A DNA stretch of 64,000 nucleotides from an uncultured Candidatus Melainabacteria bacterium (GCA_947090755.1 CAMUPF010000003.1:39524-103523), one strand, 5' to 3'. Positions 27,241-36,749 are shown, counted from the first letter of the stretch. The notes: generated by a model not told the origin, from the sequence alone. Numbers and translations: made by a program.

Positions 27241-27315
27241 AACATTCTAAAAACCCGTGAAAATATTTTTTGCGCAGAATAAAAAAGGTGACTTAATAAG
27301 TCACCTTTTAATAAA

Positions 27316-27392
<77 letters not shown>

Positions 27393-27442
27393 TTATTTAA
27401 TTTTTACTTGCGATATACCTTGCCGCAGTCTTCCAGACTTTC

Positions 27443-27482
27443 CTCTCACAAAACGATACTTAATCGTTTTGTTCGGCAGAGT
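27443..27482 (-). repeat. Dispersed structured element, core-only copy 3
   Basis: Read on the minus strand, ACTCTGCCGAA, ACAAAACGAT, a 5-nt loop, ATCGTTTTGT and GAG match the central hairpin of the two full copies. Both arms are one base longer (AAAA/TTTT) in a matched way. A further small hairpin AGTCT/AGACT follows. The flanks do not match, so this is a core-only or decayed copy, upstream of the initiator tRNA. Confidence 0.75.
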
Positions 27483-27548
27483 ATCCCGCGTTATTTGATT
27501 TTCATACCGAGGAAACTCCCTCGACACTTCTATTATGCTCCGTAAATT

Positions 27549-28520
27549 TTAAAAATCAACCCCTTTTCTATTTAACAAGAAACATTTTGCTCCATGCGTA
27601 CGGCTAACGCGCGTTTCACAAGGATGATTGCATTCGCAGATTTCCATTCGTTCCTTACATCTCGGGTGAAATTTACAACCCGTTATCGTTTGTTGAATAG
27701 TTGGCGGCTGTCCGTTTATTGTTTCAAGCCGGCCTTTACCTTTATTTGGCAATGAGTTCAAAAGAGCCTGTGTATAAGGGTGTTTCGGGCAGGTAAAGAA
27801 TTCTGAATTATTTCCGCTTTCGACGATTTCGCCCGCGTACATAACCGAAATCCTGTCCGCATTTTCTTTTACAAGTGCTAAATCGTGGGTTATTAGCAAA
27901 ACAGAGGTGCCTTTTTCGTGTTTGATTTCATTCAGCAGGTTCATAATCTGTGCCTGAATCGTTACGTCTAACGCGGTTGTCGGCTCGTCTGCAATTATGA
28001 CTTCTGCTCTGCAGGCAAGTGCCATGGCGATTATTGCACGCTGTTTCATTCCTCCCGAAAATTCATGAGGGTACGATTTCATTCTTGATTCAGGGCATGG
28101 GATTTGTACCATTTCCAGTGCTTCTACTGCTTTTGTATATGCTTCTTTTCCTTCTAAACTCTGATGGATTTTTATTACTTCAAGAAGTTGGTTTTCTATT
28201 GTGTACAACGGGTTTAATGATGTCATAGGGTCTTGTGGAATCAGAGCGATTTTGGCACCGCGAATTTTATTCATTTCACGCGGAGGAAGTGTCAGTAAGT
28301 TTTCGCCGTTAAAGAGTATTTCACCGCCTGTAATTCCGGCGTTTTTAGGCAAAAGGTTGAGAATACTCATTGCCGTCATTGTTTTGCCGCAACCGGATTC
28401 CCCGACCAGTGCGTGAAGTTCACCCTTTTTAAGGGAGAACGATACATTATGAATCGCTTCGCAAAAGCCGCAGGTGCAATTGAAACCAAGGTGCAGATTT
28501 TTTACTTCTATGATATCCAT
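27549..28520 (-). CDS. Oligopeptide/dipeptide ABC transporter ATPase (OppD/DppD type)
   Basis: 323 residues. Walker A is GESGCGKTMT, the Q loop is ALIPQDPMTSLNPL, the signature is FSGGMKQR, Walker B is VIIADEPTTALD and the switch His is in LLITHDLA. The C-terminal extension contains GCKFHPRCKERMEICE, the Cys-containing tail specific to oligopeptide-type ATPases. It should energise uptake of peptides or nickel-type substrates. No permease, binding protein or OppF is adjacent, so it is an orphan here. Expression may be leaderless (TATAAT-N6-ATG). Confidence 0.9.
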   Translation of the reverse strand: MDIIEVKNLHLGFNCTCGFCEAIHNVSFSLKKGELHALVGESGCGKTMTAMSILNLLPKNAGITGGEILFNGENLLTLPPREMNKIRGAKIALIPQDPMTSLNPLYTIENQLLEVIKIHQSLEGKEAYTKAVEALEMVQIPCPESRMKSYPHEFSGGMKQRAIIAMALACRAEVIIADEPTTALDVTIQAQIMNLLNEIKHEKGTSVLLITHDLALVKENADRISVMYAGEIVESGNNSEFFTCPKHPYTQALLNSLPNKGKGRLETINGQPPTIQQTITGCKFHPRCKERMEICECNHPCETRVSRTHGAKCFLLNRKGVDF

Positions 28521-28532
28521 AAGTTGATTATA
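28521..28532 (-). promoter_or_regulatory. Leaderless-type -10 promoter of the OppD-like gene
   Basis: On the minus strand TATAAT (28527-28532) ends 6 nt before the ATG; no Shine-Dalgarno fits between them. Upstream there are three ACTTAT repeats (28543-28575). Confidence 0.6.
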
Positions 28533-28657
28533 CTATATAAAAACTTATTTACCTATTGACTTATCAACTTATTAAGTTTTGCATAATAGGGTAGTTACAA
28601 AAAATTAAAATTGTGCTAGTATGTTGTAGTAAGGATTTCAACGATGAGGGCTTATTA

Positions 28658-29164
28658 ATGAAAAATTTATCTATATTATTGGTTAGTGGTATGTTATTAA
28701 TTGGTGGTCAGGCTTATTCCGAAGGAACGCAGGCTTTGCTGGATAGAGTTTCTGCACCGGCGCAAACGCCGAAGGCTGCTGACAGTTTTAATTATTCTGC
28801 ATATTCTGCGGTGAACCCTCTGGATATTGTTGCAAGACCTAATTTTTACTTGAATAAAAATGTTAAGATTAGCGGTAAATTTGATAAATTTTCTACGCTC
28901 GGGTTAGATTATGAGCCGGCGATGAGAAGTTCTGAGAAATACATTGCGTTTTTGATTCAAAGGCCGGATGTAAGCGATCATAATTTGCCGTTGTCTGAGA
29001 TGAAGTGTTTTCTGCCAAGGGAAGAAGCCGAAAAGTATATTGAATTAAATTCCGGTGATAGAGTTGAGTTTTACGGAACGGTTTTTTCTAATGCACTGGG
29101 CGATGTTTGGGTGGATGTTAAGAAATTCAATTCACTGGATAAAAAGCCTGAGGGTGTAAAGTAG
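28658..29164 (+). CDS. Exported protein with OB-like domain
   Basis: About 168 residues from the ATG at 28658 (GAGGG upstream). A Sec signal with QAYS cleavage leads to a short linker and a ~110-residue domain: VNPLDIVARPNFYLNKNVKISGKF, LIQRPDV, then GDRVEFYGTVFSNALGDVWVDVKKF. A region of a strand KISGKF and a second strand RVEFYGTV with a short final strand resembles OB-fold or DUF-type periplasmic domains. No exact family assigned. 26 nt upstream of the GH57 gene and in the same orientation. Confidence 0.65.
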   Translation: MKNLSILLVSGMLLIGGQAYSEGTQALLDRVSAPAQTPKAADSFNYSAYSAVNPLDIVARPNFYLNKNVKISGKFDKFSTLGLDYEPAMRSSEKYIAFLIQRPDVSDHNLPLSEMKCFLPREEAEKYIELNSGDRVEFYGTVFSNALGDVWVDVKKFNSLDKKPEGVK

Positions 29165-29190
29165 TTTTTAAATTTGGAGTTTTGTGAACT

Positions 29191-31662
29191 ATGAAAAAGA
29201 ATGAAGTCTTTCTGGCCATACACGGACATTTTTATCAGCCTCCGCGTGAGAATCCGTGGCTTGAATCTATTGAGGTTCAGGACAGTGCTGCGCCGTATCA
29301 TGACTGGAATGAAAGAATTGCTAAAGAATGTTACAGCCCTAATTCTGCCTCCAGAATTGTGGATAATCGTAACAGAATTATAGATATTGTTAATAATTAT
29401 AAGTATATGAGTTTCAACTTCGGGCCTACGTTGTTGTCGTGGATGGAGCATTTTGCGCCGTTGACGTATGAAAGAATTTTGAAGGCTGATATTGAAAGCG
29501 TTCAGGAACACGACGGACACGGAAACGCTATGGCGCAGGTTTATAACCATATGATTATGCCGCTTGCCAATGAAAATGATAAGCAAACACAGGTTAAGTG
29601 GGGGATACGTGATTTCGAATACCGTTTTGGCCGAAAGCCGGAAGGGATGTGGCTTGGCGAAACCGCCGCGGATGATGATACGCTGAGGGTTCTTGCTGAA
29701 AACGGGATTAAATTTACGGTGCTTTCACCGTATCAGGCGGATAAGTTTAAGGAAACCGGTTCTAATAACTGGATTGATGTGAGCTGGGGGAATATTGACC
29801 CTGCAAGGGCTTACAGGTATTATATTGAGTCGGCTCCGGAAAAATATATTGATTTATTTTTCTATGACGGTGCGATTTCGCGCTCGGTTGCGTTTGATAA
29901 TCTTCTGGTTGACGGAAATAAATTTAACAAACGTTTGACAGAAGGTGTTTCCGATTGCCGTGACTTTGCGCAGCTGGTAAACATTGCGACTGACGGTGAA
30001 AGCTACGGACATCATACAAAATTTGGTGATATGGCGCTTTCTTATGTTTTGAAAATAAAGGCGAAGGATTCCGGATTTATCATCACGAATTATTCTGAAT
30101 TTCTGGCGAAATTCCCGCCTAAGTGTGAGGTTAAGATTAAACAACCGTCTTCGTGGAGCTGCTCACACGGTGTAGGCCGCTGGAAAGAGGATTGCGGGTG
30201 TTCAACGGGCGGCAAACCCGGATGGAATCAGAAGTGGCGTAAACCTTTAAGGGAGGCGTTGGATTATCTTCGTGATGAACTGGCTAAAATTTTTACAACT
30301 GAGGGTGAAAAATTTTTTGTACAGAACCCGTGGGATGTTAGAAATGCATATATTGATGTTGTTTTGAACCGTAAGGAATCTAATATTTTAAAATTCCAGA
30401 AAAAGTATTTCACTGCCGGACTATCTGATGAGCAAAAGGTGAGAGCGATGGAGCTTCTGGAGATACAACGTCAGGCAATGCTTATGTATACAAGCTGCGG
30501 CTGGTTCTTTACGGAGCTTTCCGGAATCGAAACTGTACAAATAATGAAGTATGCGGCGCGTGCTATGCAATTAGCCTGTAAGTTTACGGACGCGGATTTG
30601 GAAACTAAATTTCTTGAAATTCTTTCTGCTGCAAAAAGTAATATTCCTGAATACGGAAACGGTAGAGATATTTATGAGCGCTGGGTAAGACCGTCAATTG
30701 TTACGGTTAAACAGCTTGCGTGTTTGTGGGCAGTTTCCTCTCTGTATGAAGATTCAGAAGATGAGGAAGATGTTTATTGCTATACGATTGGTAAACACGC
30801 ATATAAAAAAGTTCAGTGCGGGTCAATGACGTTTGTCATCGGCCATATTGATATTAAATCTAAGATTACTTTAGAGAAAAAAGATATTATGTTTGCGCTG
30901 GTTCAATATGCCGGCGGCGACTTCCACTGCGCAATTAAAGAGTTTTCTGACGATTTGGAATTTAACAGGATTAAGACAAATCTTATTAAAATATTCCTGA
31001 CAACATCTTTAACAGAAACTATTCGTGCGCTGGATGAGTATTTTGGCAAGGAATATTTTACTCTTAAAGACATATTTATCAAGGAAAGACGTAAGATTAT
31101 TCAAATTTTGTTGAAGGATAAATTGAGTAAATTTGCTGATTATTATCGTCAAATTTATCAGGACGGCCGTGGAACGATTTTCCATCTTCAGGCGCTGGGG
31201 ATGAATATTCCGAACGAGTTTAAACTGGCGGCTGAATATACGCTCGGCCAGAGTTTTAACGAACTTGTGACAGAGAGTCATGAACTTTTTGATGAAAGCA
31301 CTATGCAGGCGGCAAAGGATATTGTCGCCGAAGCAAAAATGCTTGGAATTACTCTTGATAAAACTATTTCTAATGAGATTTATACCAAAAAGCTTATCAG
31401 AAATATCAACAGACTTGTTCACAGTCTTGAGCGGCAGCAGGCAAATGTGATTATGGAAATTTTCCATGAGATTGACATGCTTGAGCTGGAAATTGATCTT
31501 AAAGAAGCGCAGAATGTTTACTTCAATAAGATTTACGTGAATATTATTGATTCTTTGGACAATACAGAGTTTGCACGTGATAAGAAATTTATAGAACTAT
31601 TGCTTGATATAGGTTCAAAATTGAATATTAATACGGAGTTTTATAAGGCAAAGTTGAATTGA
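29191..31662 (+). CDS. Glycoside hydrolase family 57 protein with DUF3536
   Basis: 823 residues. The N-terminus IHGHFYQPPRENPW is the GH57 first strand (H-x-H), followed by SFNFGPTLLSWM, an EHDGHGNAMAQVYNHMIMPL substrate region and FGRKPEGMWLGETAAD, where the catalytic Glu of the GH57 nucleophile is expected. DGESYGHH provides the acid-like motif. The remaining C-terminal half (about 370-823) matches the long helical DUF3536 extension seen in this subgroup. It acts on alpha-glucans, likely cytosolic glycogen or maltodextrin. Its 3' end overlaps aroC by 22 nt. The substrate is not certain. Confidence 0.9.
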   Translation: MKKNEVFLAIHGHFYQPPRENPWLESIEVQDSAAPYHDWNERIAKECYSPNSASRIVDNRNRIIDIVNNYKYMSFNFGPTLLSWMEHFAPLTYERILKADIESVQEHDGHGNAMAQVYNHMIMPLANENDKQTQVKWGIRDFEYRFGRKPEGMWLGETAADDDTLRVLAENGIKFTVLSPYQADKFKETGSNNWIDVSWGNIDPARAYRYYIESAPEKYIDLFFYDGAISRSVAFDNLLVDGNKFNKRLTEGVSDCRDFAQLVNIATDGESYGHHTKFGDMALSYVLKIKAKDSGFIITNYSEFLAKFPPKCEVKIKQPSSWSCSHGVGRWKEDCGCSTGGKPGWNQKWRKPLREALDYLRDELAKIFTTEGEKFFVQNPWDVRNAYIDVVLNRKESNILKFQKKYFTAGLSDEQKVRAMELLEIQRQAMLMYTSCGWFFTELSGIETVQIMKYAARAMQLACKFTDADLETKFLEILSAAKSNIPEYGNGRDIYERWVRPSIVTVKQLACLWAVSSLYEDSEDEEDVYCYTIGKHAYKKVQCGSMTFVIGHIDIKSKITLEKKDIMFALVQYAGGDFHCAIKEFSDDLEFNRIKTNLIKIFLTTSLTETIRALDEYFGKEYFTLKDIFIKERRKIIQILLKDKLSKFADYYRQIYQDGRGTIFHLQALGMNIPNEFKLAAEYTLGQSFNELVTESHELFDESTMQAAKDIVAEAKMLGITLDKTISNEIYTKKLIRNINRLVHSLERQQANVIMEIFHEIDMLELEIDLKEAQNVYFNKIYVNIIDSLDNTEFARDKKFIELLLDIGSKLNINTEFYKAKLN

Positions 31663-32702
31663 TGTCTGATTTCATCTAACGAATCACCGCCAAATTTTAA
31701 CAGAAATTCGTCTGCCAGTGCGCAGGCGATTCTGTTTTCTGCCACAACTGCACAGGCTTCGACTGCACAGACATCCGAGCGCTCAAAATGGGCGGAGGTT
31801 TCGGTCATCGCCGCTAAATCAACAGTGTTTAAAGGACTGCGCATGGTCGGAATCGGTTTCATGTTTGCGCGGACGATTAAATCTTCGCCGTTGGTCATGC
31901 CGCCTTCAAGCCCGCCGGCATGGTTGGTTTTGCGCATGATTTCGCCGTTTTCTAAAAACATTTCGTCGTGGAATTCGCGGCCTGTCACCTGATGTGCAAT
32001 GTCACCGTCGCCGATGCTAACAGATTTAACCGCTGGAATACTCATTACTATCTGCGCGATTTTGCCGTCAAGTTTGCGGTCATAATGAACGTATGAACCG
32101 AGCCCGACAGGAAGGTTTTTGTATATAACTTCAAAACGGCCGCCAAGGGTTACACCTTCTTCGCGTGCTCTGTCAATTGCCCCTTCAAAATCGTTTTCTT
32201 GTCCGCCGATTTCGAGGATTTTGGAACTTCCCTCAATGCCGAATTCTTTTAGTATAAGTTTTGCCACTGCTCCGACAGCAACTTCTATTGCTGTTTTGCG
32301 CGCGCTTGAACGCTCTAAAATGTTGCGCAAATCCTTATGCCCGTATTTGATTGCACCGGCGTAATCAGCATGCCCCGGGCGGCAGGTGGTGAAAGATTTA
32401 TCGCTGCATTCATCGATGGCCGCAGAACTCATGATTTTCTGCCAGTTTTCAAAATCCTTATTTTTAATAACAAGAGTAATCGGCGAGCCAAGTGTTTTAC
32501 CGAAGCGAACACCGGAAGTTATTTCCACTGTGTCGGTTTCAATTTTCATTCTTCCGCCGCGGCCGTAACCGCCCTGACGTCGTTTAAGTTCGTTGTTAAT
32601 AAAAACTTCGTCTATACTAAAACCCGCCGGAACGCCCTCTATTATTGCGGTCAGGGCTTTACCGTGACTTTCGCCGGCTGTTAAAAATCTGAATTTTTGC
32701 AT
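31641..32702 (-). CDS. aroC: Chorismate synthase
   Basis: 353 residues, normal length. Converts EPSP to chorismate using reduced FMN, the last shikimate step. Signatures: FLTAGESHGKALTAIIEG at the N-terminus, RRQGGYGRGGRM (substrate Arg cluster), GVRFGKTLGSPI, CRPGHADYAGAIKYG, the ERSSARKTAIEVAVGAVA block and GGLEGGMTNGEDLIVRANMKP. The 22-nt 3' overlap with GH57 is unusual but the frames of both proteins are intact. It ends a run of minus-strand genes. Confidence 0.95.
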   Translation of the reverse strand: MQKFRFLTAGESHGKALTAIIEGVPAGFSIDEVFINNELKRRQGGYGRGGRMKIETDTVEITSGVRFGKTLGSPITLVIKNKDFENWQKIMSSAAIDECSDKSFTTCRPGHADYAGAIKYGHKDLRNILERSSARKTAIEVAVGAVAKLILKEFGIEGSSKILEIGGQENDFEGAIDRAREEGVTLGGRFEVIYKNLPVGLGSYVHYDRKLDGKIAQIVMSIPAVKSVSIGDGDIAHQVTGREFHDEMFLENGEIMRKTNHAGGLEGGMTNGEDLIVRANMKPIPTMRSPLNTVDLAAMTETSAHFERSDVCAVEACAVVAENRIACALADEFLLKFGGDSLDEIRHQFNFAL

Positions 32703-32710
32703 TATTAGTC

Positions 32711-33202
32711 CTATTTTTTCTTAGATTTTCCTTCGTCGGTGTATTTCAGGAATGTTTGAACCTTTGTTTGCATCATTTCTTCTGTGATTAACCATTTGCC
32801 GTCAGGCTGTTTTGTAACAATCATGTAAGTTTTAAGTTTATAATCTTCGCCTGACGGTTGTCTTAGTGAAGAAATTTTGTAGCCGTTTGAAACTTTTTCA
32901 GCCTGAATATTGGTATAAGAGTTTGTATAATGTCTTAATTTCGCGCCAGCCTGCCCGAGTTTCATTTGTTTTATGTATGTAGCGGTATCAGTGTATGCGT
33001 TTGCGGTAGTGCCGTCAGGTTTAACAACCTGTCTGATGATTTTAGCGTTTGGTGAATAAAGTGTTGTTAAAACAGGATTGTAAGTGTTTGCAGCCTTAAC
33101 ATAATCGTTGAAAAATTTCAGCGCGTCTTGCTGGTCATCAGCCAGTGCAGGACATAATGTTGTCATAAATAACAATGATAATGATAATAATATTTTTTTC
33201 AT
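32711..33202 (-). CDS. Exported NTF2-like protein
   Basis: 163 residues. A Sec signal (cut after ALA) leads to an alpha+beta cone typical of NTF2/SnoaL-like domains: ALKFFNDYVKAANTYN helix, TLYSPNAKIIR strand, TATYIKQMK helix, ending with KWLITEEMMQT. These bind small ligands or are pure scaffolds; no catalytic residue is clear. AAGGAG precedes the ATG. A ninety-odd-nt gap separates it from the TPR protein. Confidence 0.65.
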   Translation of the reverse strand: MKKILLSLSLLFMTTLCPALADDQQDALKFFNDYVKAANTYNPVLTTLYSPNAKIIRQVVKPDGTTANAYTDTATYIKQMKLGQAGAKLRHYTNSYTNIQAEKVSNGYKISSLRQPSGEDYKLKTYMIVTKQPDGKWLITEEMMQTKVQTFLKYTDEGKSKKK

Positions 33203-33308
33203 AAACCGGTTTTCTCCTTTAACCTTTATAGTATAAAAAATAACGCTTCTGAAAAGTTCAACCTTTCGGGCAATATTATTGTAGCAGAGGCGCGGGGAAT
33301 TTGCAAAT

Positions 33309-33899
33309 CTATATGTCGGCAGGCGGTTCGGGTAAAACCGGTTCGGTGTTCATTTTTTTAACGCTGGTTTTTATGTAAGATTTTACTGCAGGTGTGATAA
33401 TTAAATCGGGTTCCGCGGTCGCAAAGCTGTCCAGTATAGGGATTCCGTTCCGGTAATTGCCGCTTTCTACGTATAGAATTCCGCTGATAAGTTTGTTGTA
33501 AGGGTTCGTAAAATCCGAAAATTGCTCCAGTTTTTTGTCCAGAAGTTTATTTGCGATTAAACATTTTGCCAGATTAATATAGTAATTCAGGTTCAAATTG
33601 TACAGTAAAAGTGCGCGTTCGTAGCAGTCCAGTGCAAGTTCAGGGTGGCCGATTTTCATATAACATTCGCCAAGATTATTGTAATAAACGGCTGTCGCCT
33701 GACTTTCGGGGTTAAGGCTTATCGCTATTTTAAACTCCTGAATCGCTGCACCGTAATACCGGTCGTTCATGTAATTTATCCCGAGATTATTGTGAATATT
33801 GGAGTTTTTAACCGCGTCAATAGGTATAACATCGGGTTTGCGGTATCCCGATGTCAAGATTGAAGCAAATATTAAACTTATTATCAGCGATTTTTTCAT
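33309..33899 (-). CDS. TPR protein with degraded lipobox
   Basis: 196 residues with three to four TPRs (AAIQEFKIAISLNPES, AVYYNNLGECYMKIGHPELALDCYERALLL). The leader looks like a lipoprotein signal but the residue where Cys should be is Tyr (LTSGYRKP; TAC instead of TGC), so lipid attachment is probably lost or the protein is secreted. The ATG overlaps the MBL gene's stop (ATGA), showing tight coupling in the same operon. Confidence 0.72.
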   Translation of the reverse strand: MKKSLIISLIFASILTSGYRKPDVIPIDAVKNSNIHNNLGINYMNDRYYGAAIQEFKIAISLNPESQATAVYYNNLGECYMKIGHPELALDCYERALLLYNLNLNYYINLAKCLIANKLLDKKLEQFSDFTNPYNKLISGILYVESGNYRNGIPILDSFATAEPDLIITPAVKSYIKTSVKKMNTEPVLPEPPADI

Positions 33900-34822
33900 A
33901 ACAAATTAATTTCGAGGCCTTCGTAAGCAAGGACTCTATTGTCGCACGCGGCAAATTCTTCTGAGATTCTGTCGAGTTTGTTGTCGTCATAAGACGGGTC
34001 AAAGTGAAAGAATACCAGCTTTTCGGCGTTAACCTGTTTTTGTGCATCAACTGCCATTTCGTAAGTAGAGTGGCCGTAGCCCTGTTTGGGCGAGAATGTG
34101 TCGAGGTAATCCTCTGTTGTATATTGTGCATCGTGGATTAACAGGTTACAGTTTCTGGCAAATTTTGCAAGAATTTTGTCGCCGCCAAGGTAACTTTCTT
34201 TATCGGTTGCATAAACAAGTGATTTATTTTTGTATGCGATTTTGTAAATCATAACGCCGTTTTGCGGGTGTGCGTGGGATTTGTAAGAAGAAATTATAAC
34301 TTCTTCGCCCTGCGGTACTAAATCCTTATCGGATTCAATCCTTTTTATAACCGGTTCGCCGTCATTTAGGATTATGCAGTCTGTTTCCTGTAAGTTGTGA
34401 ATGTTTAGTTGACCTGCCATATCGCCCATATCAAGCGGGAAGGATTTGTTGAATAAAAGTGTTGAAAGTTCCTGTGCTAAATCGTCTTCAAAGTCGCAGT
34501 TGCCAAAAACATTCAAAACTGTTGACGGCAGGTGCAGCGGACGGAAGAATGTAAAGCCCTGAATATGGTCTTGATGGATATGTGACAAAAGCATTGTTGC
34601 TTTGATATTTTTTCTTTCAGCCTTATTGAGTGAGGAATTGATATGGTTTTCGAGCAAGTCGCCGCCAAGATCAATCAAGCCTGTTCCGGCGTCAAGGATA
34701 ATAAGATTATTGCCGGCATGAACTTCTACGCAGGCTGTGTTTCCGCCGTATTTCAAAAATTCGCCTTTTGCAATAGGATAACTTCCTCTGACTCCTCTAA
34801 ATTTTACTTTAAATTCGCTCAT
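33896..34822 (-). CDS. Metallo-beta-lactamase-fold hydrolase
   Basis: About 308 residues from the ATG at 34822. Begins VKFRGVRGSYPI, then GGNTACVEV and ILDAGTGLIDLG, with the metal motif LLSHIHQDHIQG (HxHxDH), a later SYKSHAHPQNGVM, a D at LVYATDKE and a final FHFDPSYDD. This is the pattern of phosphodiesterase or MBL RNase Z-like hydrolases. It is not a beta-lactamase in the drug-resistance sense. Substrate unknown. Sits between a metallophosphoesterase and a TPR gene in the same operon. Confidence 0.82.
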   Translation of the reverse strand: MSEFKVKFRGVRGSYPIAKGEFLKYGGNTACVEVHAGNNLIILDAGTGLIDLGGDLLENHINSSLNKAERKNIKATMLLSHIHQDHIQGFTFFRPLHLPSTVLNVFGNCDFEDDLAQELSTLLFNKSFPLDMGDMAGQLNIHNLQETDCIILNDGEPVIKRIESDKDLVPQGEEVIISSYKSHAHPQNGVMIYKIAYKNKSLVYATDKESYLGGDKILAKFARNCNLLIHDAQYTTEDYLDTFSPKQGYGHSTYEMAVDAQKQVNAEKLVFFHFDPSYDDNKLDRISEEFAACDNRVLAYEGLEINLL

Positions 34823-34829
34823 TCCTGCC

Positions 34830-35807
34830 TCACTTTTTCTTTTGTATCGTGTAAACCCCGTTTCTGTCGGTTTCTTCACCTTCAGGCAACGACGGAGTTA
34901 CGATAAATAATTTCGCCTGATTCCTCAAGCTTGTAAGTCTTGTATTTTTAGTTTTAATGTCAAAAATGACTTTGTCATCTTCATTTGTAATTTTAATTTC
35001 TCTAAACGCATTCGGATAGCTTACCAGAGCCGGTGAACTTACGAATAGAAGGTTGTTCATCTGTTTTATTCGTGACACATGGTAGTGGCCCTGAAAAACT
35101 GCAATCGGGTTTTTGTACTTACCGATAACCTTCATAACTTCTGTACTGTTAAGCATTTTGTGATGTTCTGCCGCGATTGGTTCCATAATCGGCACGTGCA
35201 GGAAAATCAAAACAATTTGTTTTTGTGCAGAATGAAGTTCCTTGTCCAGCCATTCAAGCTGTTCTTCTGAAATCTCACCGTTAGAGGTTAGCCTGTCGCG
35301 GATGATTGAGTCCAGAACGATAACCTTATACCCGCTTTTTGGAGAAAATGAGTAGTAAGTTCTGTCAAATTTAAAATTGGGGTTTTTCTTTCTAACGTTT
35401 TCAAGATATTTTGACGTTGTCAAATACCCGCCCAGCATAGAGTCGTGGTTCCCGAATGTGTAGTACCACGGCGCTTTGAGTTTTTTTGCATGGTCCAGAA
35501 ATCCCAGAAGTTCGCTTTCTTTTGCCCTGTCCACTAAATCCCCGCCAAACATGACAAAAGACAAACCTGAAATCTCATTGATTTGTTCAATAGCATCGTC
35601 AAAAAGTTCCGGTGAGTTTTTGCGCAATTTGTACGGCGTGTTGTCAAGTTCTGCAGTGTAGTGCACATCCGAAATATGCACAAATTTCAACTCATCCGAA
35701 CTTTTTGCAAAAGCGTTCAGGCAAACTGCAAGTCCGACAATCGCAAATACCGCAAGCGTAAGGTCACGCATTAGTTTAAAAATATTTTTTCTTCTTCTAG
35801 CTTTCAT
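34830..35807 (-). CDS. Membrane-anchored calcineurin-like metallophosphoesterase
   Basis: About 326 residues from the ATG at 35807. After a basic N-terminus, one hydrophobic segment (about residues 13-33, LTLAVFAIVGLAVCLNAFA) anchors or signals export. Then FVHISDVHYT (D-x-H), FVMFGGDLVDRA (GDxxD), YTFGNHDSM (GNHD), and FQGHYHVSR (GHxH) give the two-metal site of calcineurin-like phosphoesterases. Likely acts in the periplasm on a phosphorylated substrate. It overlaps the TPR gene upstream and is 7 nt from the MBL gene. Confidence 0.85.
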   Translation of the reverse strand: MKARRRKNIFKLMRDLTLAVFAIVGLAVCLNAFAKSSDELKFVHISDVHYTAELDNTPYKLRKNSPELFDDAIEQINEISGLSFVMFGGDLVDRAKESELLGFLDHAKKLKAPWYYTFGNHDSMLGGYLTTSKYLENVRKKNPNFKFDRTYYSFSPKSGYKVIVLDSIIRDRLTSNGEISEEQLEWLDKELHSAQKQIVLIFLHVPIMEPIAAEHHKMLNSTEVMKVIGKYKNPIAVFQGHYHVSRIKQMNNLLFVSSPALVSYPNAFREIKITNEDDKVIFDIKTKNTRLTSLRNQAKLFIVTPSLPEGEETDRNGVYTIQKKK

Positions 35808-36507
35808 TATTCTTTCTCTTGGCATCATTATACATTGGCAGAATTGTTTTGTCGTCCTCAAAAAGTAGGATAGCGCGGTCGAAGTTCATCACCGCGTTTT
35901 CGTAATCGCCAAGCTTGTAATCGCAGATTCCAAGATATTTAAACACTATATAAGTTTGAATGTTCTCACCAAGTTTTTCCAGAATCTTTTTTGCCTGTTC
36001 ATACTTTCCGGTTTCTGCAAGGATAATCGCTTCAATTAGCAAATATTCGGGGTTGGAATAAATTACCTCGGCGGATTTTATATCACGAAGCGCTGATTGC
36101 GGTTCGCCCAGATTAAGGTTAGCTTTTGCACGAAGCATGTATGCAAAATCAGATTTCGGATTTTTGGTTAAAAAAGTATCGAGGCTGTTCTTCGCATCTT
36201 GAAAGTTTTTTCTTTCAAACGCTGAAACTGCGGCTTTTAAATAAGTTTCGCTGCCTGATGAGGCCGGCCGCTGTGTAATGGCAGAATTTTCACCGAGAAT
36301 TTTCAATAAATCGTTTTTCATATCGATAAGTTGAAAGTTCTGTGGTTCAATCGCAAGGGCTTTGTTAACGTAGCCCAGCGCCTGTGAATACTTTCCATCG
36401 CGAGCATAGGACGCTGCGATATCAACGTAATCGTCAGTCAGCACACTTGCCGGTGCGCCTGTGGCTGTAAAAATAGCAATTAAAGCTGTTAAAACAATTC
36501 TCTTCAT
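35797..36507 (-). CDS. Exported TPR protein, probably leaderless
   Basis: About 236 residues from the ATG at 36507. A Sec signal (cleaved after APAS) is followed by TPRs (YARDGKYSQALGYVNKALAIEPQ, NFQDAKNSLDTFLTKNPKSDFAYMLRAKANLNLG). An extended -10 TGCTATAAT ends 6 nt ahead of the ATG and no Shine-Dalgarno site is present, so the message may begin at the AUG. This promoter drives the downstream MPE-MBL-TPR genes. Confidence 0.78.
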   Translation of the reverse strand: MKRIVLTALIAIFTATGAPASVLTDDYVDIAASYARDGKYSQALGYVNKALAIEPQNFQLIDMKNDLLKILGENSAITQRPASSGSETYLKAAVSAFERKNFQDAKNSLDTFLTKNPKSDFAYMLRAKANLNLGEPQSALRDIKSAEVIYSNPEYLLIEAIILAETGKYEQAKKILEKLGENIQTYIVFKYLGICDYKLGDYENAVMNFDRAILLFEDDKTILPMYNDAKRKNNES

Positions 36508-36522
36508 AGAAAGATTATAGCA
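36508..36522 (-). promoter_or_regulatory. Extended -10 promoter, leaderless geometry (TPR operon)
   Basis: On the minus strand TGCTATAAT with TATAAT at 36514-36519; N6 then ATG at 36507. The -10 is just beyond the XRE gene's stop. Confidence 0.65.
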
Positions 36523-36527
36523 TAAAA

Positions 36528-36749
36528 CTAGCAATCTTTAAAGAAAACAGAATATGTAATATTTAAAGCATCAGCAATGCGAACGAGTTTAGTAATATAC
36601 GGGTCGCGTGTGATATTGTTTTCGATTTTGCAGTAGCAGGAGTAGCTAATACCAGCTTTTCTGGCGACTTGTGCCTTTGAGAGTCCTGCTTCCAGTCTAA
36701 ACTTAGTAATATTTTTGCTCAATTGTGCTCTTGATTTTTTAAATTCCAT
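36528..36749 (-). CDS. XRE-family DNA-binding protein
   Basis: 73 residues. The helix-turn-helix ITKFRLEAGLSKAQVARKAGISYSCYCKIENNI matches the Cro/C1-type (XRE) repressor fold, where the recognition helix reads an operator. It has AGGAGG before the ATG. It diverges from a second XRE gene at 36814. Both may bind the ATCCAGT repeats between them, making a self-regulating pair similar to a phage-type switch. There is no toxin partner visible. Confidence 0.85.
   Translation of the reverse strand: MEFKKSRAQLSKNITKFRLEAGLSKAQVARKAGISYSCYCKIENNITRDPYITKLVRIADALNITYSVFFKDC

Noticed and set aside
33896..34822. Beta-lactamase (drug resistance)
   Set aside because: The MBL fold is shared by many hydrolases; the VRGSYP start and gene context fit a phosphodiesterase-like enzyme.
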